Assembly: GCA_024426085.1 (NCBI GenBank)
Contig: CP087974.1
Coordinates: 2,828,001 to 2,892,000, forward strand
DNA length: 64,000 nt
Source of the DNA: Rhizobium sp. RCAM05350
GTDB lineage: Bacteria > Pseudomonadota > Alphaproteobacteria > Rhizobiales > Rhizobiaceae
Reading direction: 5' to 3'
The position numbers and the translations under genes are program-made. The notes below the pieces were generated by a model. The model was not told the DNA's origin. It saw only the letters and a list, made by a program, of their open reading frames with translations, and made no database searches. Each line of letters begins with the position of its first letter. Position 1 is the stretch's first letter. Below, in pieces: positions 51,708 through 61,535 of this stretch.

Positions 51708-53638
51708 TCACCACATCAAGTTAACAGGAAGGCCGGCGAGTTCCAGCCCATCCGTTAGTCGGCGTCGCGTTTCGGCTTCTTTGATCGGGAAGCCGTGCAA
51801 GATCCATGCGACGATATCGGCGTCCTCGACAGCTTTCTCTGTCCACTGGTTCCGTGCGGTGTGGAGAAATTCATCAGCATGGCGCCGCGCGTCAGCGATC
51901 TCACCCATGTGTGACAAAGCTGCTGCTTTCCAGGCGAGGGTATCGACGAGACTTCCTGTTCCCATAGTGGCGGCCGCAACACTGCCGGGGTAGTCTCCAC
52001 AGATGAAACGAATGCCAGCAAGGTATGCCCATTGATAAGGAGCGACGATAGGCGTCAGTCCGAGGGCGAGTTCCTCCAGCTCTTGAGCGCGCTGCACTCG
52101 GCCGGTGTAGGCAAGACCATGCGCGCATGAGAGGAGGGTTTTCGGGTTGTTCGGGTTGAGATCAAAGGCGAGATCGTAGTGAATATCCGCCTGCTCGGAA
52201 ACGGCCGGCCATTGCACATGACCAGGCAAGCGTGAGATGTGCACGAGTTTCCAAGGGATCGAGTTGCACGGCTTTCTGAGCAAGCTTCAGTGCCTCCGCT
52301 TCGAGGGCAGGGTCGCGGCGAAAACCCGCAACCACGAGGTGGCGCACATTATATACGCTGGCCAGGCTCGAATAAGCCGGCGCAAACCTGGGCATTCGAG
52401 AGATGGCGGACTTAAAAAGCAGTTCTGCTTCCGCCTCAGCTTCCGGCTGCCACATTGTCAGCAGGTTCTCGCCGCGCAACCAGTCGTCGTAGGCAACAAG
52501 CGAGCCGTCTCGGTGCCCCCAATGCCCCGCGACACGTTCTGCAGAAAGATAAATATCCAAAACCGCAGCAGTCCTTTTTGCAATACTGGCGGACGCGCCC
52601 CTCCTTTGTGGAAGCGCTAACGGGTATCGCTCACTCCAGACAACGCGATCGTTTATGGCGTCGGCAAGCAGCAGGTTGACCATGTCGTCTTCAGACGCGG
52701 ATATGTGTGCCTCCAGGCGGTAATCGACAACGCCTTTCTCCCCATCCGATCGTTTGTCGGCTTGGTCCTCAATGACGACCCAGTCCCGAAACTTGACGAG
52801 GCACGAGATTACTTCCTCACGAAAACCCGCAAGGAGATGTTCCTTTCCGAAGAGATCATTTGACAAAAACGGCCGCACTTCGATGACCGGCAGGCGTCCT
52901 TCAATTGCGGTTGCATCAGCCGGCACTCGGTGTATTTCCGGAAAGGAAGGCATGCGCTCTGACCGGATCAACTGCATGACGTTCTGTGTTTCTGCCGCAG
53001 GCTCAATACCGAAATCCTGAGCCAATACATCGTGGACCGATTGATAGACCCGCAGGGCCGCGGCGCTTTTGCCCTCCGTGGAATAAAGCCGCATTAGCGT
53101 ACACGCTGCAGGCTCATGCGTAGGATCGATGGCAAGCAGCGCTATCGCAGCATGTTTGCACGACAGCAAATCGCTGGAAAAGCGGTCGAGACAATTCTCC
53201 AATTGCTCTACAAGGCGATCCCGCCAGCGATGGCGTGTAACCTTCAGCCAGGCGTCAAACACTTGATCCGCGTACTCAAGGTCACCCATGATGTGGTCCG
53301 GCGATATCTGTCCTTCAACCAATTCAGGTGCGACAGAACCCTCGCTAAGTTGCTGACTTAACGTCAGAAGATCGACTTGCAATGTCGATAAAACCACAGC
53401 AACATCGTTGGAATTCGGAACGAAACGCATCCGATCCAGCAGTTTGGAAGATCTGTCGAAGTTGGCGAATGACGGACTTGTATTTTCGGTCCGCATCCTT
53501 GGAATCCTCATTGCTCCATAGGAGCGCCAGGATGCGTTCCTTCGTCTCGCGCTGGTGCTTGTTGAGGACAAGATAGCCAACGAGTGCCCGCGCTTTTATT
53601 GATTTCAAGCTAAGTTCGTTGCCATCCGAGTCGGACAT
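51708..53638 (-). CDS. SARP-type (BTAD) transcriptional regulator with TPR repeats (two frameshifts)
   Basis: About 643 residues. N-terminal OmpR-like winged helix: ELSLKSIKARALVGYLVLNK, RERILALLWSNEDSKDADRK, YKSVIRQLRQIFQTAG; an indel near 53400 joins the BTAD helices (CLDRFSSDLLSCKHAAIALL, RLYSTEGKSAAALRVYQSVH, LAQDFGIEPAAET). A middle beta domain (VDYRLEAHISASEDDMVNLL) precedes TPRs (RFAPAYSSLASVYNVRHLVV, LALDPLETRAHLTLAWS-type), continuing after an indel near 52210 as YDLAFDLNPNNPKTLLSCAH. This architecture typically controls secondary-metabolite clusters; here it is next to a nucleotide cyclase and probably shares its signal. Confidence 0.75.
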
Positions 53639-53692
53639 CGAAAGCGTTCGATCAACGACACCGCAATCCTGTTTGAACCAAACTCAACGCCT

Positions 53693-54231
53693 TTATCGAA
53701 AGTCGCTGAGACGGCGATGAACCCGGTAAACGGCTACTGGCTGCGGCATGTTCTTCACGCGCGCCGACCAAGACTGGCATAGGTGGCGGACACGCTCTGC
53801 CGGACCTGATCAAACACAGCCTGTGAAATACAAATACCGCCAGGCTCCGCCAAATGCTCGAGCCTTGAGGCCACGTTGACGATGTGACCGTAGACATCGC
53901 CATCACGGTGCTGCACCTCACCGAGATGGATGCCAATCCTAAAACGGATCTGATGCTCTCTGGGAAGGGGTTCGCTTAGGGCTGCCAGACGATCCTGCGC
54001 TGACAGCGCGTATACAACCGATGCCGAGGCGGACGCGAACTCTACCAGCAAACCGTCGCCCATCGTCTTTAAGACTTCACCCCCGTGCGCACCAGCGAGG
54101 TCACGAAATACGGCAAAACAACGCTCCATGTAGTCAAGCGTGACCTGTTCTTGTGCCTGCACATGACGCGTATACTCAGCCGCGTCGGCGAAAAGGATGG
54201 CCCTAAGGGCAGAAGGGGGTTTGTCAGGCAT
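53693..54231 (-). CDS. Class III adenylate/guanylate cyclase domain protein (one frameshift)
   Basis: About 179 residues from ATG 54231 (MPDKPPSALRAILFADAAEY). Cyclase core: ILFADAAEYTRHVQAQEQVT (metal Asp), GGEVLKTMGDGLLVEFASAS (second metal Asp), HLGEVQHRDGDVYGHIVNVA and RLEHLAEPGGICISQAVFDQ. An indel near 53768 truncates the tail, which really ends VKNMPQPVAVYRVHRRLSDF at 53693. Stand-alone catalytic domain, with the SARP/TPR regulator 55 bp downstream; such pairs are common in rhizobia. A longer start at 54303 is possible. Confidence 0.8.
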
Positions 54232-54577
54232 GATTGGCACCTCGAGCCCCGTGCAGTCACGCATACTGACGTGGAGCGTCGCCCATAGGCGCAACTTTCG
54301 CAAGTGCCATTACGCTCTGGCGGCGATGCGGCAGTACCATTCGCTGTCTCGTGCGCACTAATTGCGGAGGTTGAGATGACCTGAAGCCCGGGCACAAACA
54401 TAATGCGTGAACAGTAATAGGATGATACTCTTCCTCTATCCTAGAACAGGTTCTGAGATACCGCTTCCCGTCTGCTGGAATATTTCAAACAGACCATATT
54501 GATCGCGTTGCGAATACGAGCACTATTAGGAAGATTGCGTAAATCCTAAGCGACTCCCGTGCGTAGGTGATCTTGTG

Positions 54578-55845
54578 ATGTTGACAGTCGAAAGCGGACC
54601 GCCCCCCTCATCAGCCCTCACCAGCTCTTTTGAAATACTGCTGTTCAACGCCGTGGTTGAAACCGTTCACCTAGCAGTGGCCTTTCCCAAGTCACCAGTG
54701 GATAAGTCTGACGATTGGTTGCCACCAGCCGCAAGACCGGAGGCGGCCGGATCGCGGCCGGCCGTGGCCTAACCCACGATGAAGCGTATTCGAGTTGCCT
54801 CGGAGAAGCTGCAGAATTGGCAAGCGCGAGCTTCTGGGGAACCGAAGCGGTGATGAAGGCCATATATCGCAAGGTCAATCATCAAGCTCTGCACCCGGCC
54901 TCGCTGCTTTTCGCAAGCGACGCCCAGTACCACCAACGAAGGCATTGGAACGCGGCTTACGGCGCTTTCGACTGGATGCCCGCCCGGTTCAATGAGGACG
55001 AGCCGATCGATTGGATTGAAACAACGACGCCAGACAAGAAGACCAAAATTTTGGTTCCTGCCGCCTATGCCTATCTCGGATACTTCGAGGCCGGCGATGA
55101 CAGGGCGTTTGCCATAGCTGATAGCAACGGGTGCGCGGCTGGCGCGAGACCGGAGGATGCCATTGTCGCGGCGTTCCTGGAACTCGTGGAGCGCGACGCT
55201 ACTGCGCTCTGGTGGTACGGACGCCATCCGCGCCCAGCTTTCAATCAGACCAGCTTGCAAGGAGCCGACGCCCTTGTGGCGTCGCTCGTGGATCGGCGCC
55301 GCAACCACTACCTGCTCGACTTGACGACGGATTTGGGAATACCAGTTTGCGCTGCGATTTCCTTCGAGCCGGGAGGCGACGCCGTAGCGATCGGCGTTTC
55401 GGCTCATTTCGACGCCAGTCGCGCTGCCATCGTGGCGATAACCGAGATGTTACAGATTGAGTTCTCGCTGGAGATGCGCAAAGCGGCCCCGGTCCAAAGC
55501 AAGGACGGGTTTCAGTTCTGGCTCGATGCGGTTACCTTGCAGACGATGCCACATCTTGTTCCTGTCGACCGAAGGCAGAACGAACTCGTTGGCGGACTTA
55601 TGGACCGGCCACCAACTGTCGAGAACTGCGTTCGTATTTGTCACGATGCTGGCTTGCAGTTCCTCACACTCGATCTGACGCGTTCTGCCATCGGGGTCCC
55701 CGTGGTTCGTGTCATCGTGCCGGGATTAAGAACGCTTCACCGCCGGTGTGGTGAAGGAAGGTTATTTGATGTTCCGATGAGGCTGCGCTGGTGCGATACG
55801 CCGCGAGCAGTTGAAGAGCTCAACACTGTCCCTCTGTCGATTTAA
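54578..55845 (+). CDS. YcaO-domain protein (cyclodehydratase/thioamidation-type), one frameshift
   Basis: About 420 residues from ATG 54578. YcaO hallmarks: GGGRIAAGRGLTHDEAYSSC, GEAAELASASFWGTE (the Glu/Gly nucleotide-binding strand), ADSNGCAAGARPEDAIVAAF and LELVERDATALWWYGRHPRP (ERxA motif). Late strands VPVVRVIVPGLRTLHRR end the fold. The N-terminal ~45 codons are in another frame (SFEILLFNAVVETVHLAVAF), joined by an indel near 54715. YcaO enzymes use ATP to convert Cys/Ser/Thr or backbone amides in peptides to azolines or thioamides. No TfuA or SagB dehydrogenase is present, and no obvious precursor peptide was seen on either side. Confidence 0.82.
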
Positions 55846-56281
55846 GCGGTCAAAGGTCGCAGGCGAGCACCGGTGCTAACGGAACTGACAGCCCGCATCA
55901 ATCTGTCACGAGCATTGTCAGGCGGGCGAAGCGTCGCAGGCTATCCAGCTTGACTTCAAACCGGGTTTGGCTACATGCAACGGCATGATGTCGAGTATCG
56001 TGATCCACCTTTGGCGAGAGTCTAAACTCTCGAAAACCGGCTCTTAGCCCGAACGTTGAAGAAGCCCTGGCTTGACGTTCGGGACTGCCAGGTTTCTGAT
56101 ATGATCATTCGACCGCCATTGCGCACCCGGTGCAGTTCTCCGGGATTTTGATATCCGCCCACGTTTGATCTTGCGCCGTCCGACTGATTGGCTGCGCAAT
56201 TGCAAACGATGCGGCGCGTTTCAGGGCAGTTCAGGCAACAAAGCTTCCGGAATACTTCGACTTGGCTAAACAGGCTTCTGA
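55846..56281. other. Non-coding region after the YcaO gene
   Basis: About 435 bp without a recognised gene, carrying the hairpins at 56016-56083. No short open frame resembling a RiPP precursor was noticed. Confidence 0.35.
56048..56083. other. Long hairpin between the YcaO and pseudouridine-synthase genes
   Basis: CCCGAACGT at 56048-56056 pairs with ACGTTCGGG at 56075-56083; inside it AAGCC-CT-GGCTT forms a second stem. A smaller GAGAG-TCTAAA-CTCTC hairpin precedes it at about 56016-56031. Neither has a T-run. Could be a Rho-type terminator, a small RNA or an interspersed palindrome. Confidence 0.4.
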
Positions 56282-57013
56282 CAACGGTCGCGCGCAACCA
56301 TCTGCCGTGCGCTTTCCAAACTTGGCTATTGTTCTCGCACCCAAGCCGAAACGCTTGTCGCCGAGCGGCGCGTGACACTCGGCGGGCGGGTGGTCACCAA
56401 TATCCTGACATGGGCTGACGTTCATACGGACACGATAGCGGTTGACGGCGTTCGGCTTGTTGCCCAATCCAGCGTCTATCTCATGCTCAACAAGCCACGT
56501 GGTATGGTCACCACAAGGGTCGATCCGGAAGGGCGCCCAACGGTCTTCGATTGCCTCGCGCACATGGATAATCCCTTCCTTTCCCCCGTTGGCCGTCTGG
56601 ACAAGGCAAGCGAGGGATTGCTGCTGTTCACCAATGATACCGTGCTTGCTCAGCGTCTGCTCGACCCGGTCACCAATGTCGGGAAGATTTATCATGTTCA
56701 AGTGAAGGGCACGCCGACTGACGAAATGATCGCCCATATGCGCCGCGGCGTCTGCGAGGGCGGCGAGATGCTCAAGGCTTCAGCCGTCAAGATGCTGCGC
56801 TCAGGAGATAGAAACGCCTGGCTTGAAGTCGAGTTGAGGGAGGGCCGTTACCGGCAGATCCGCAGGATGCTCAACGGTTTGGATATGGAATGCCTTCGGT
56901 TGGTCCGGGTCGCGATCGACGATATCAAGCTGGGTGACCTGACGAAGGGAACGGCTCGCACTCTTGACCGGAGCGAGGTCGAGATACTACGGCAACGGGT
57001 GAAAATCGGATAA
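56282..57013 (+). CDS. rRNA large/small-subunit pseudouridine synthase (RsuA/RluE-like)
   Basis: About 243 residues visible. N-terminal S4-like RNA-binding segment: CRALSKLGYCSRTQAETLVA, then RRVTLGGRVVTNILTWADVH. Catalytic domain: LMLNKPRGMVTTRVDPEGRP, FLSPVGRLDKASEGLLLFTN (catalytic Asp in GRLD), KIYHVQVKGTPTDEM, EGRYRQIRRMLNGLDMECLR. The S4 part has no ATG in frame after the TGA at 56279, so the real start may be upstream behind an indel, or a GTG at 56372. Specific uridine target not determined. Confidence 0.85.
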   Translation, partial: QRSRATICRALSKLGYCSRTQAETLVAERRVTLGGRVVTNILTWADVHTDTIAVDGVRLVAQSSVYLMLNKPRGMVTTRVDPEGRPTVFDCLAHMDNPFLSPVGRLDKASEGLLLFTNDTVLAQRLLDPVTNVGKIYHVQVKGTPTDEMIAHMRRGVCEGGEMLKASAVKMLRSGDRNAWLEVELREGRYRQIRRMLNGLDMECLRLVRVAIDDIKLGDLTKGTARTLDRSEVEILRQRVKIG

Positions 57014-57083
57014 TACCGTCTCGACTGCGCAGCCCTGTAGCTTAGATCTGCCCGGAAACTCTTGCGGAATGACGTCAGAAAAA

Positions 57084-57108
57084 AGGGTCTCCAGTAAACG
57101 GAGACCCT
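57084..57108 (-). terminator. Terminator hairpin
   Basis: AGGGTCTCC at 57084-57092 pairs with GGAGACCCT at 57100-57108, 7-nt loop. The T-run (TTTTTT) follows on the minus strand; on the plus strand it would still slow RNA polymerase after the pseudouridine-synthase gene. A minus-strand transcript ending here has no obvious gene. Confidence 0.55.
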
Positions 57109-57149
57109 GAGTTTGAAGGATCAACCTCCAGAGGGAACGGTTGAAGACG

Positions 57150-57494
57150 ATGACCCGGGAGGAGAGGCCATCGGAAACTTCAACCGACATCACTATGCTC
57201 AATGCAGCGGCTGCGAACAACGAATGGCGTCCTGCGGCCGATCGTAAATTAAACGTTTTGCCCAAAGTCCGATCCCAACCCGCATTTTTTGCTCAACGTG
57301 AAAACCCAGCTCGACCCCATGCGCGCCTTGAGAAAATGCTCATGTCGTGTTGGAAGGCTGAAAAGCGCACTTCCCGTCGAGTTTTTCATCTCCTCAATGA
57401 CCGGCAGCCTGAATTTCTGCAATCGCTGTCAGCGATAGTCTGCGGTTCCTTTTGTCTACTGATTTTATGGACAATAATACTCACTCTGCCCTGA
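57150..57494 (+). CDS. Possible hypothetical protein with a C-terminal membrane anchor
   Basis: ATG 57150 (MTREERPSETSTDITMLNAA) opens a 114-codon frame ending in one hydrophobic helix (SAIVCGSFCLLILWTIILTL). A plausible tail-anchored small protein, but the residue mix is not clearly coding and no family is seen. Low confidence. Confidence 0.3.
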   Translation: MTREERPSETSTDITMLNAAAANNEWRPAADRKLNVLPKVRSQPAFFAQRENPARPHARLEKMLMSCWKAEKRTSRRVFHLLNDRQPEFLQSLSAIVCGSFCLLILWTIILTLP

Positions 57495-57533
57495 TCGGAA
57501 GGTCATGTGGTTTCGTGCTGTAGATGTGAGGAT

Positions 57534-57722
57534 ATGATGAGCCTGCTCAGACATTTTGACCGCCTTCAAGCCATGAGGGACCAGCTGGAAGCAAAGCTGG
57601 ACCGGGATGACGCGGGCTTTTCCGGAATGGGCTACCAGGCCCGGCGTGATCTGCGTGAGCGCATATCCGAGATCTCGCAGGAGATCTTCGCACTGGAGCG
57701 GTCTCGCTATTTCGAGAGCTGA
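57534..57722 (+). CDS. Small coiled-coil hypothetical protein
   Basis: 62 residues from ATG 57534 (MMSLLRHFDRLQAMRDQLEA), a GTGAGGATATG leader. Helical throughout: KLDRDDAGFSGMGYQARRDL and RISEISQEIFALERSRYFES. 27 bp before the hydrolase gene on the same strand. Function unknown. Confidence 0.55.
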   Translation: MMSLLRHFDRLQAMRDQLEAKLDRDDAGFSGMGYQARRDLRERISEISQEIFALERSRYFES

Positions 57723-57749
57723 CGGCGGTATGCGGCGAGGAGCAATCAG

Positions 57750-58370
57750 ATGACACCCACCCTAATCTTGCCTGGGCTGAATGGGTCCGATGACGGACAT
57801 TGGCAGCGGTTCTGGCTCAAGGATAACGCCGAAAGCCGGCTGGTCGAGCAGGATGACTGGAAATCCCCAAGGATTGAAGCCTGGGCAAAACGCCTTGAAG
57901 AGGTCCTTGCTCAGGAAGGGCCTGCCTACATCGTTGCGCACAGTCTTGGTTGCCTGCTGGCTGCGAAATGCGCCGACAGTTCATCCGCACGGTTGATCAA
58001 GGGCGCGCTGCTCGTTGCACCCTGCGATCTATCGACCACAGAAAATCTTCACCTGGGGGCAATCCATTTTGGCCGGATGCCGACCCGAACTCTGCCGTTT
58101 CCAACCATCACGGTCGGAAGTTTGAACGATATCTATATGCCGCTGGAAAGCCTGTCGCTCTATAGTCGCCTTTGGAAGACGCAGGTCAGGAACTTAGGGC
58201 AAGCCGGTCATATTAACATAGACAGCGGCTTCGGCAGATGGACGGGTGGCTACGAATTGCTGTCCCTGCTGAAAAGGAAAGTGAAGGCCCACAGCAATCT
58301 CGCTCTCGCCCAGGCACGCGTGGGCGAGGTGTTTGCGGGAAGGGCTGCCAAATCCGGTATGTCTCATTGA
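57750..58370 (+). CDS. RBBP9/YdeN-type alpha/beta hydrolase
   Basis: 206 residues, intact. TLILPGLNGSDDGHWQRFWL opens the fold; YIVAHSLGCLLAAKCADSSS holds the nucleophile in HSLGC; ITVGSLNDIYMPLESLSLYS includes the Asp (NDIY) and LGQAGHINIDSGFGRW the His. These are the RBBP9/YdeN family motifs. Serine hydrolase with unknown substrate, cytoplasmic. Normal family length. Confidence 0.88.
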   Translation: MTPTLILPGLNGSDDGHWQRFWLKDNAESRLVEQDDWKSPRIEAWAKRLEEVLAQEGPAYIVAHSLGCLLAAKCADSSSARLIKGALLVAPCDLSTTENLHLGAIHFGRMPTRTLPFPTITVGSLNDIYMPLESLSLYSRLWKTQVRNLGQAGHINIDSGFGRWTGGYELLSLLKRKVKAHSNLALAQARVGEVFAGRAAKSGMSH

Positions 58371-58512
58371 GGAAATTATTCTGCAGGACCATCTGCTCGA
58401 CATTTGGACGGAAACGCACCCGACGCTCATTCTTATAGAGAAGGCGCTTGTACTTGCCGATCGGATCACTGCCATGCGCCCACGGCTGGGGCTGCTTATG
58501 CCCTGGTGCCGA
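58369..58512 (+). pseudogene. Remnant of an ABC transporter ATP-binding protein
   Basis: One frame reads ILQDHLLDIWTETHPTLILI then EKALVLADRITAMRPRLGL, close to the region after Walker B and the H-loop of nitrate/taurine-type ABC ATPases, but with the H-loop residues (THDIDE) missing and no Walker A upstream. Only about 48 codons remain between the hydrolase and the catabolic operon. A trace of a lost transporter. Confidence 0.45.
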
Positions 58513-58524
58513 TTACCGCCGTCG

Positions 58525-59782
58525 TCACTGTTTGATTGCCAACGTATTCAAAACGTCCAGAGTGGATTGAAACAGCATCTGCGTTCCGGCGACGCTGTGT
58601 TCCGGATCGACATACTCCGCCTCATTGTGGCTCAGACCATCCCTGCAAGGCACAAAAATCATGGCCCTGGGCGCAACGCGGGCCACATAAAGTGCATCAT
58701 GAAAGGCGCCGGAGATCATATGCTTGGACGGTAGTCCGAGATGGCCTGCCGCTTGCTCCACACCTTCGATAACAGCCTTGGAAAATGGGGCAGGGCTCAT
58801 GTCGAATGTCTTGCGAATATCAACTTTACAGCCATGTAGGGCAGCGGAAGCCTGAAAGGCTGCCAATACTTGCGCTTCGATAGTGTTCAGGCGATCGGTC
58901 AGCGGATGGCGCAGATCGACAGTGAGGCTAACGGATCCTGGAATGGCATTGACGGAGCCGGGAAGGGCGGCGATCCTTCCGATCGTCAAGCGAGCATTGT
59001 CATCCTCAGGCATGACGGTTTCATAAAGCATGTGCAGGGCGGAGGTGACGGCAACCATGGGATCACGTCGAAAAGCCAGCTGGGTTGTCCCTGCATGAGC
59101 AGCCTGGCCAGCAACCGTGACTTCAAGCCATCGGGTCCCCTGCACGCCGGTGACTATGCCGATCGGGATGTTTTCGTTTTCCAGGGAAGGGCCTTGCTCG
59201 ATGTGAAGTTCGAGATAACCCGAAATCGGAAACCCAAGCGCTCTCTGCTCCGCCACAGGCAAAGCCGCAATCGTCTCGGCTAGGGCGTCACGCCAAAAGA
59301 CCCCGTCTGTTCCCTGGATGTCCTGCCAACTTTCCGGAATGTGCCCAAGCGAAAACGCCATGGAGCCCATGGCGCCCGGTGCAAAGCGGCTACCTTCCTC
59401 GTTGGTCCACGCCACCACTTCGATCGGCACGTCTGTCACTATTCCCGCATCTTCCAAGGTCTCCAGAACCTCGAAAGCGGCGAGCGTCCCGAGCGCACCG
59501 TCATAGCGGCCACCCGTTGGCTGGCTGTCGAGATGGCTTCCGATTAGAAAGGGGGGATGGTGCCCATCTTTGCCATCGCGGCGAATGAACAGATTGGCCA
59601 ATGGATCCTGATAGACACGGAAACCGCGCCGCAGCGCCAGTTCGGCCAGAAGCGCGGGCGGCCTGGTCTTGCGGACCAAGCGCCTGCCGGTTGACGCCGC
59701 CTGCCGGCGTTGCACCGATTGCGGCAAAATCAGCCAGCCTCCTCAGCAGTCGCTCGCCATTGATCTCCGCGGAAGATTTCAT
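58525..59782 (-). CDS. M20 family amidase (N-carbamoyl amino acid / allantoate amidohydrolase type), one frameshift
   Basis: About 418 residues from ATG 59782 (MKSSAEINGERLLRRLADFA). After an indel near 59680: FLIGSHLDSQPTGGRYDGAL (metal His/Asp), VVAWTNEEGSRFAPGAMGSM (Glu-Glu), GYLELHIEQGPSLEN, AAHAGTTQLAFRRDPMVAVT and the C-terminal GLSHNEAEYVDPEHSVAGTQ. These are the Zn2+-hydantoinase/carbamoylase subfamily motifs. ATG overlaps the stop of the BtpA gene (4 nt). Last gene of the minus-strand operon. Confidence 0.88.
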
Positions 59783-60619
59783 TTCTTCAATCCGGCGATA
59801 AAGGCCACGACACGTGCCTTCTCGACCTTGTTCCACCAGACGCCGTCATATTTCAACGAACTCGCTACAATCACGCCATCGACGATGTCGAGGATATCGC
59901 GGGCGTTGTCCGGCGTGACGCCACTGCCGACCAGCGTTGGCAGGCCGGCGGCCTCCTTGATCAGGCGGATATAGCCGAGATCGGCGGCGTGACCGGTCCG
60001 TTGGCCGGTGGCAATCACTGCGTCGGCATCGAAGAAGACGAGATCCTTGACCTGTTCTTCGACAGGCCGGTCGGCGACGATTGCGTGCGCGCCATGCTTC
60101 ACATGGGCGTCGGCAAAAATCCTTATGCCGTTCGCCCGAAGTCTCGTGCGGTAGCGCATCGCGCGGGCCGCTTCGCCTTCGATGAAGCCCTCATTGGCGA
60201 CATAGGCATTGGCCCACTGATTGACGCGCACAAAACCTGCGCCGCTGGCACTGGCAACGGCAAGCGCCGGGATGGCGGCGTTGGCCAGCACGTTGATGCC
60301 GATCGGGCGGCCGAGTTCACGACGAATGCGGTCGGAAATCACCGACATATAGGCGGCGGTTTCCGGACCAATATCGTCCGGTTTGGAGAAGGGAATGTCG
60401 CCGTGGTTTTCGACGATGACGCCGTCGCAGCCACCTTCGAGATAGGCGCGGGCATCGTCCAGGCCCTGACTGTAGATATCCTCCACAGCCTCGCCATTAT
60501 AGCGGCGCACCCGGAAGGGGGGCCAGATGCACAACCCCGATGACGGCCTTGCTGCGGCCGAAGAGTGAGGTGATCGCATCGCCGGCGCCCGGGCCGACCG
60601 GTTTTGAAGACTGTGTCAT
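59779..60619 (-). CDS. BtpA/SgcQ family protein, one frameshift
   Basis: About 279 residues from ATG 60619 (MTQSSKPVGPGAGDAITSLF): KAVIGVVHLAPLPGAP, indel near 60508, YNGEAVEDIYSQGLDDARAY, GGCDGVIVENHGDIPFSKPD, IGINVLANAAIPALAVASAS, RVNQWANAYVANEGFIEGEA, LPTLVGSGVTPDNARDILDI. TIM-barrel family first seen in photosystem I biogenesis (BtpA) and in the E. coli sgc sugar cluster (SgcQ). Here in a sugar-type operon, it likely acts on a sugar or sugar-acid intermediate. Overlaps its neighbours by 4 nt on both sides. Confidence 0.87.
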
Positions 60620-61532
60620 GCGTGTTCCGTTTCTGATGTTTTGATGAGATCGGATAGTTCATCGGCGGTAGGACAGGAGGAGAGCGTTCCGGGCCGTGTC
60701 ACCGCCAGCGCGGATGCCTCGACTGCGATGCGGATGGCACGTTGCGGATGCACTCCCCTGGCCAGGCAGCCTGCAAAGATGCCGCACAGCACATCGCCGG
60801 CGCCGCTGGTATCGATCGCCGAAACCTTCGGAGCTTCGATATAGACTGGAGCCGCGTTGATGCCGCTCAGAAGAAGGCAACCTCTGGAGCCGAGTGTGAC
60901 GATCACCCGGCGCGCACCAGATCCGATGATTCTGGCCGCGGCGAGAGCCGGTTCGCGGGAGCCAGAAATGGCATGAGCCTCACCTTCGTTGACAATGACG
61001 AAGTCCACATTTGCGAACTCGGGCGGCTCACCTGCCGCCAGCGGGCTGGCATTCAAGATTGTCGTGAGGCCTTTGGCCCTCCCGGCCTGCAGGCAGGCGC
61101 CGGTCACCACACCGGAAAGATTGCCCTGCATGACCAGCACATCGTCCGGCGCGATCGTATCGAGAAATTTGGTCTGCGCGAGGGGATCAAACGCCAGAGC
61201 GCAGGAGACACCGCTAAGGATGATGTTTTCACCAACAGCATCGACAGCAACGGTCGAACGGTCGGTCGGTAGATCGAACTCCGTCAGGCAGGCGCTATCG
61301 ATCTCGCCGGCCAGTGTTTCGCGAATCCAGGCGCCATTGCCATCCCGGCCGATTGCGGCCCAAAGCGTGACAGGCGCACCGGTGCGCGCCGCGGCTGCAT
61401 GGCCTGATTGGCGCCCTTGCCGCCGAGGCCGTCGGCATGGCTCACCACATTCCGCGTCTCGCCCGCTTCTGGAAGGCGGTCGAGACGGAAAGTGGTGTCG
61501 ATGCAAGCATTGCCAACGACATGGACGCGCAT
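60616..61532 (-). CDS. PfkB family carbohydrate kinase, one frameshift
   Basis: About 305 residues from ATG 61532: MRVHVVGNACIDTTFRLDRL, GGKGANQA (ribokinase GGKGANQA), indel near 61400, TGAPVTLWAAIGRDGNGAWI, DFVIVNEGEAHAISG, RRVIVTLGSRGCLLL, and the C-terminal signature AIDTSGAGDVLCGIFAGCLA with the catalytic Asp in DTSGAGD. Ribokinase-like; phosphorylates the sugar carried by the neighbouring transporter (inferred). Confidence 0.88.
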
Positions 61533-61535
61533 GGC

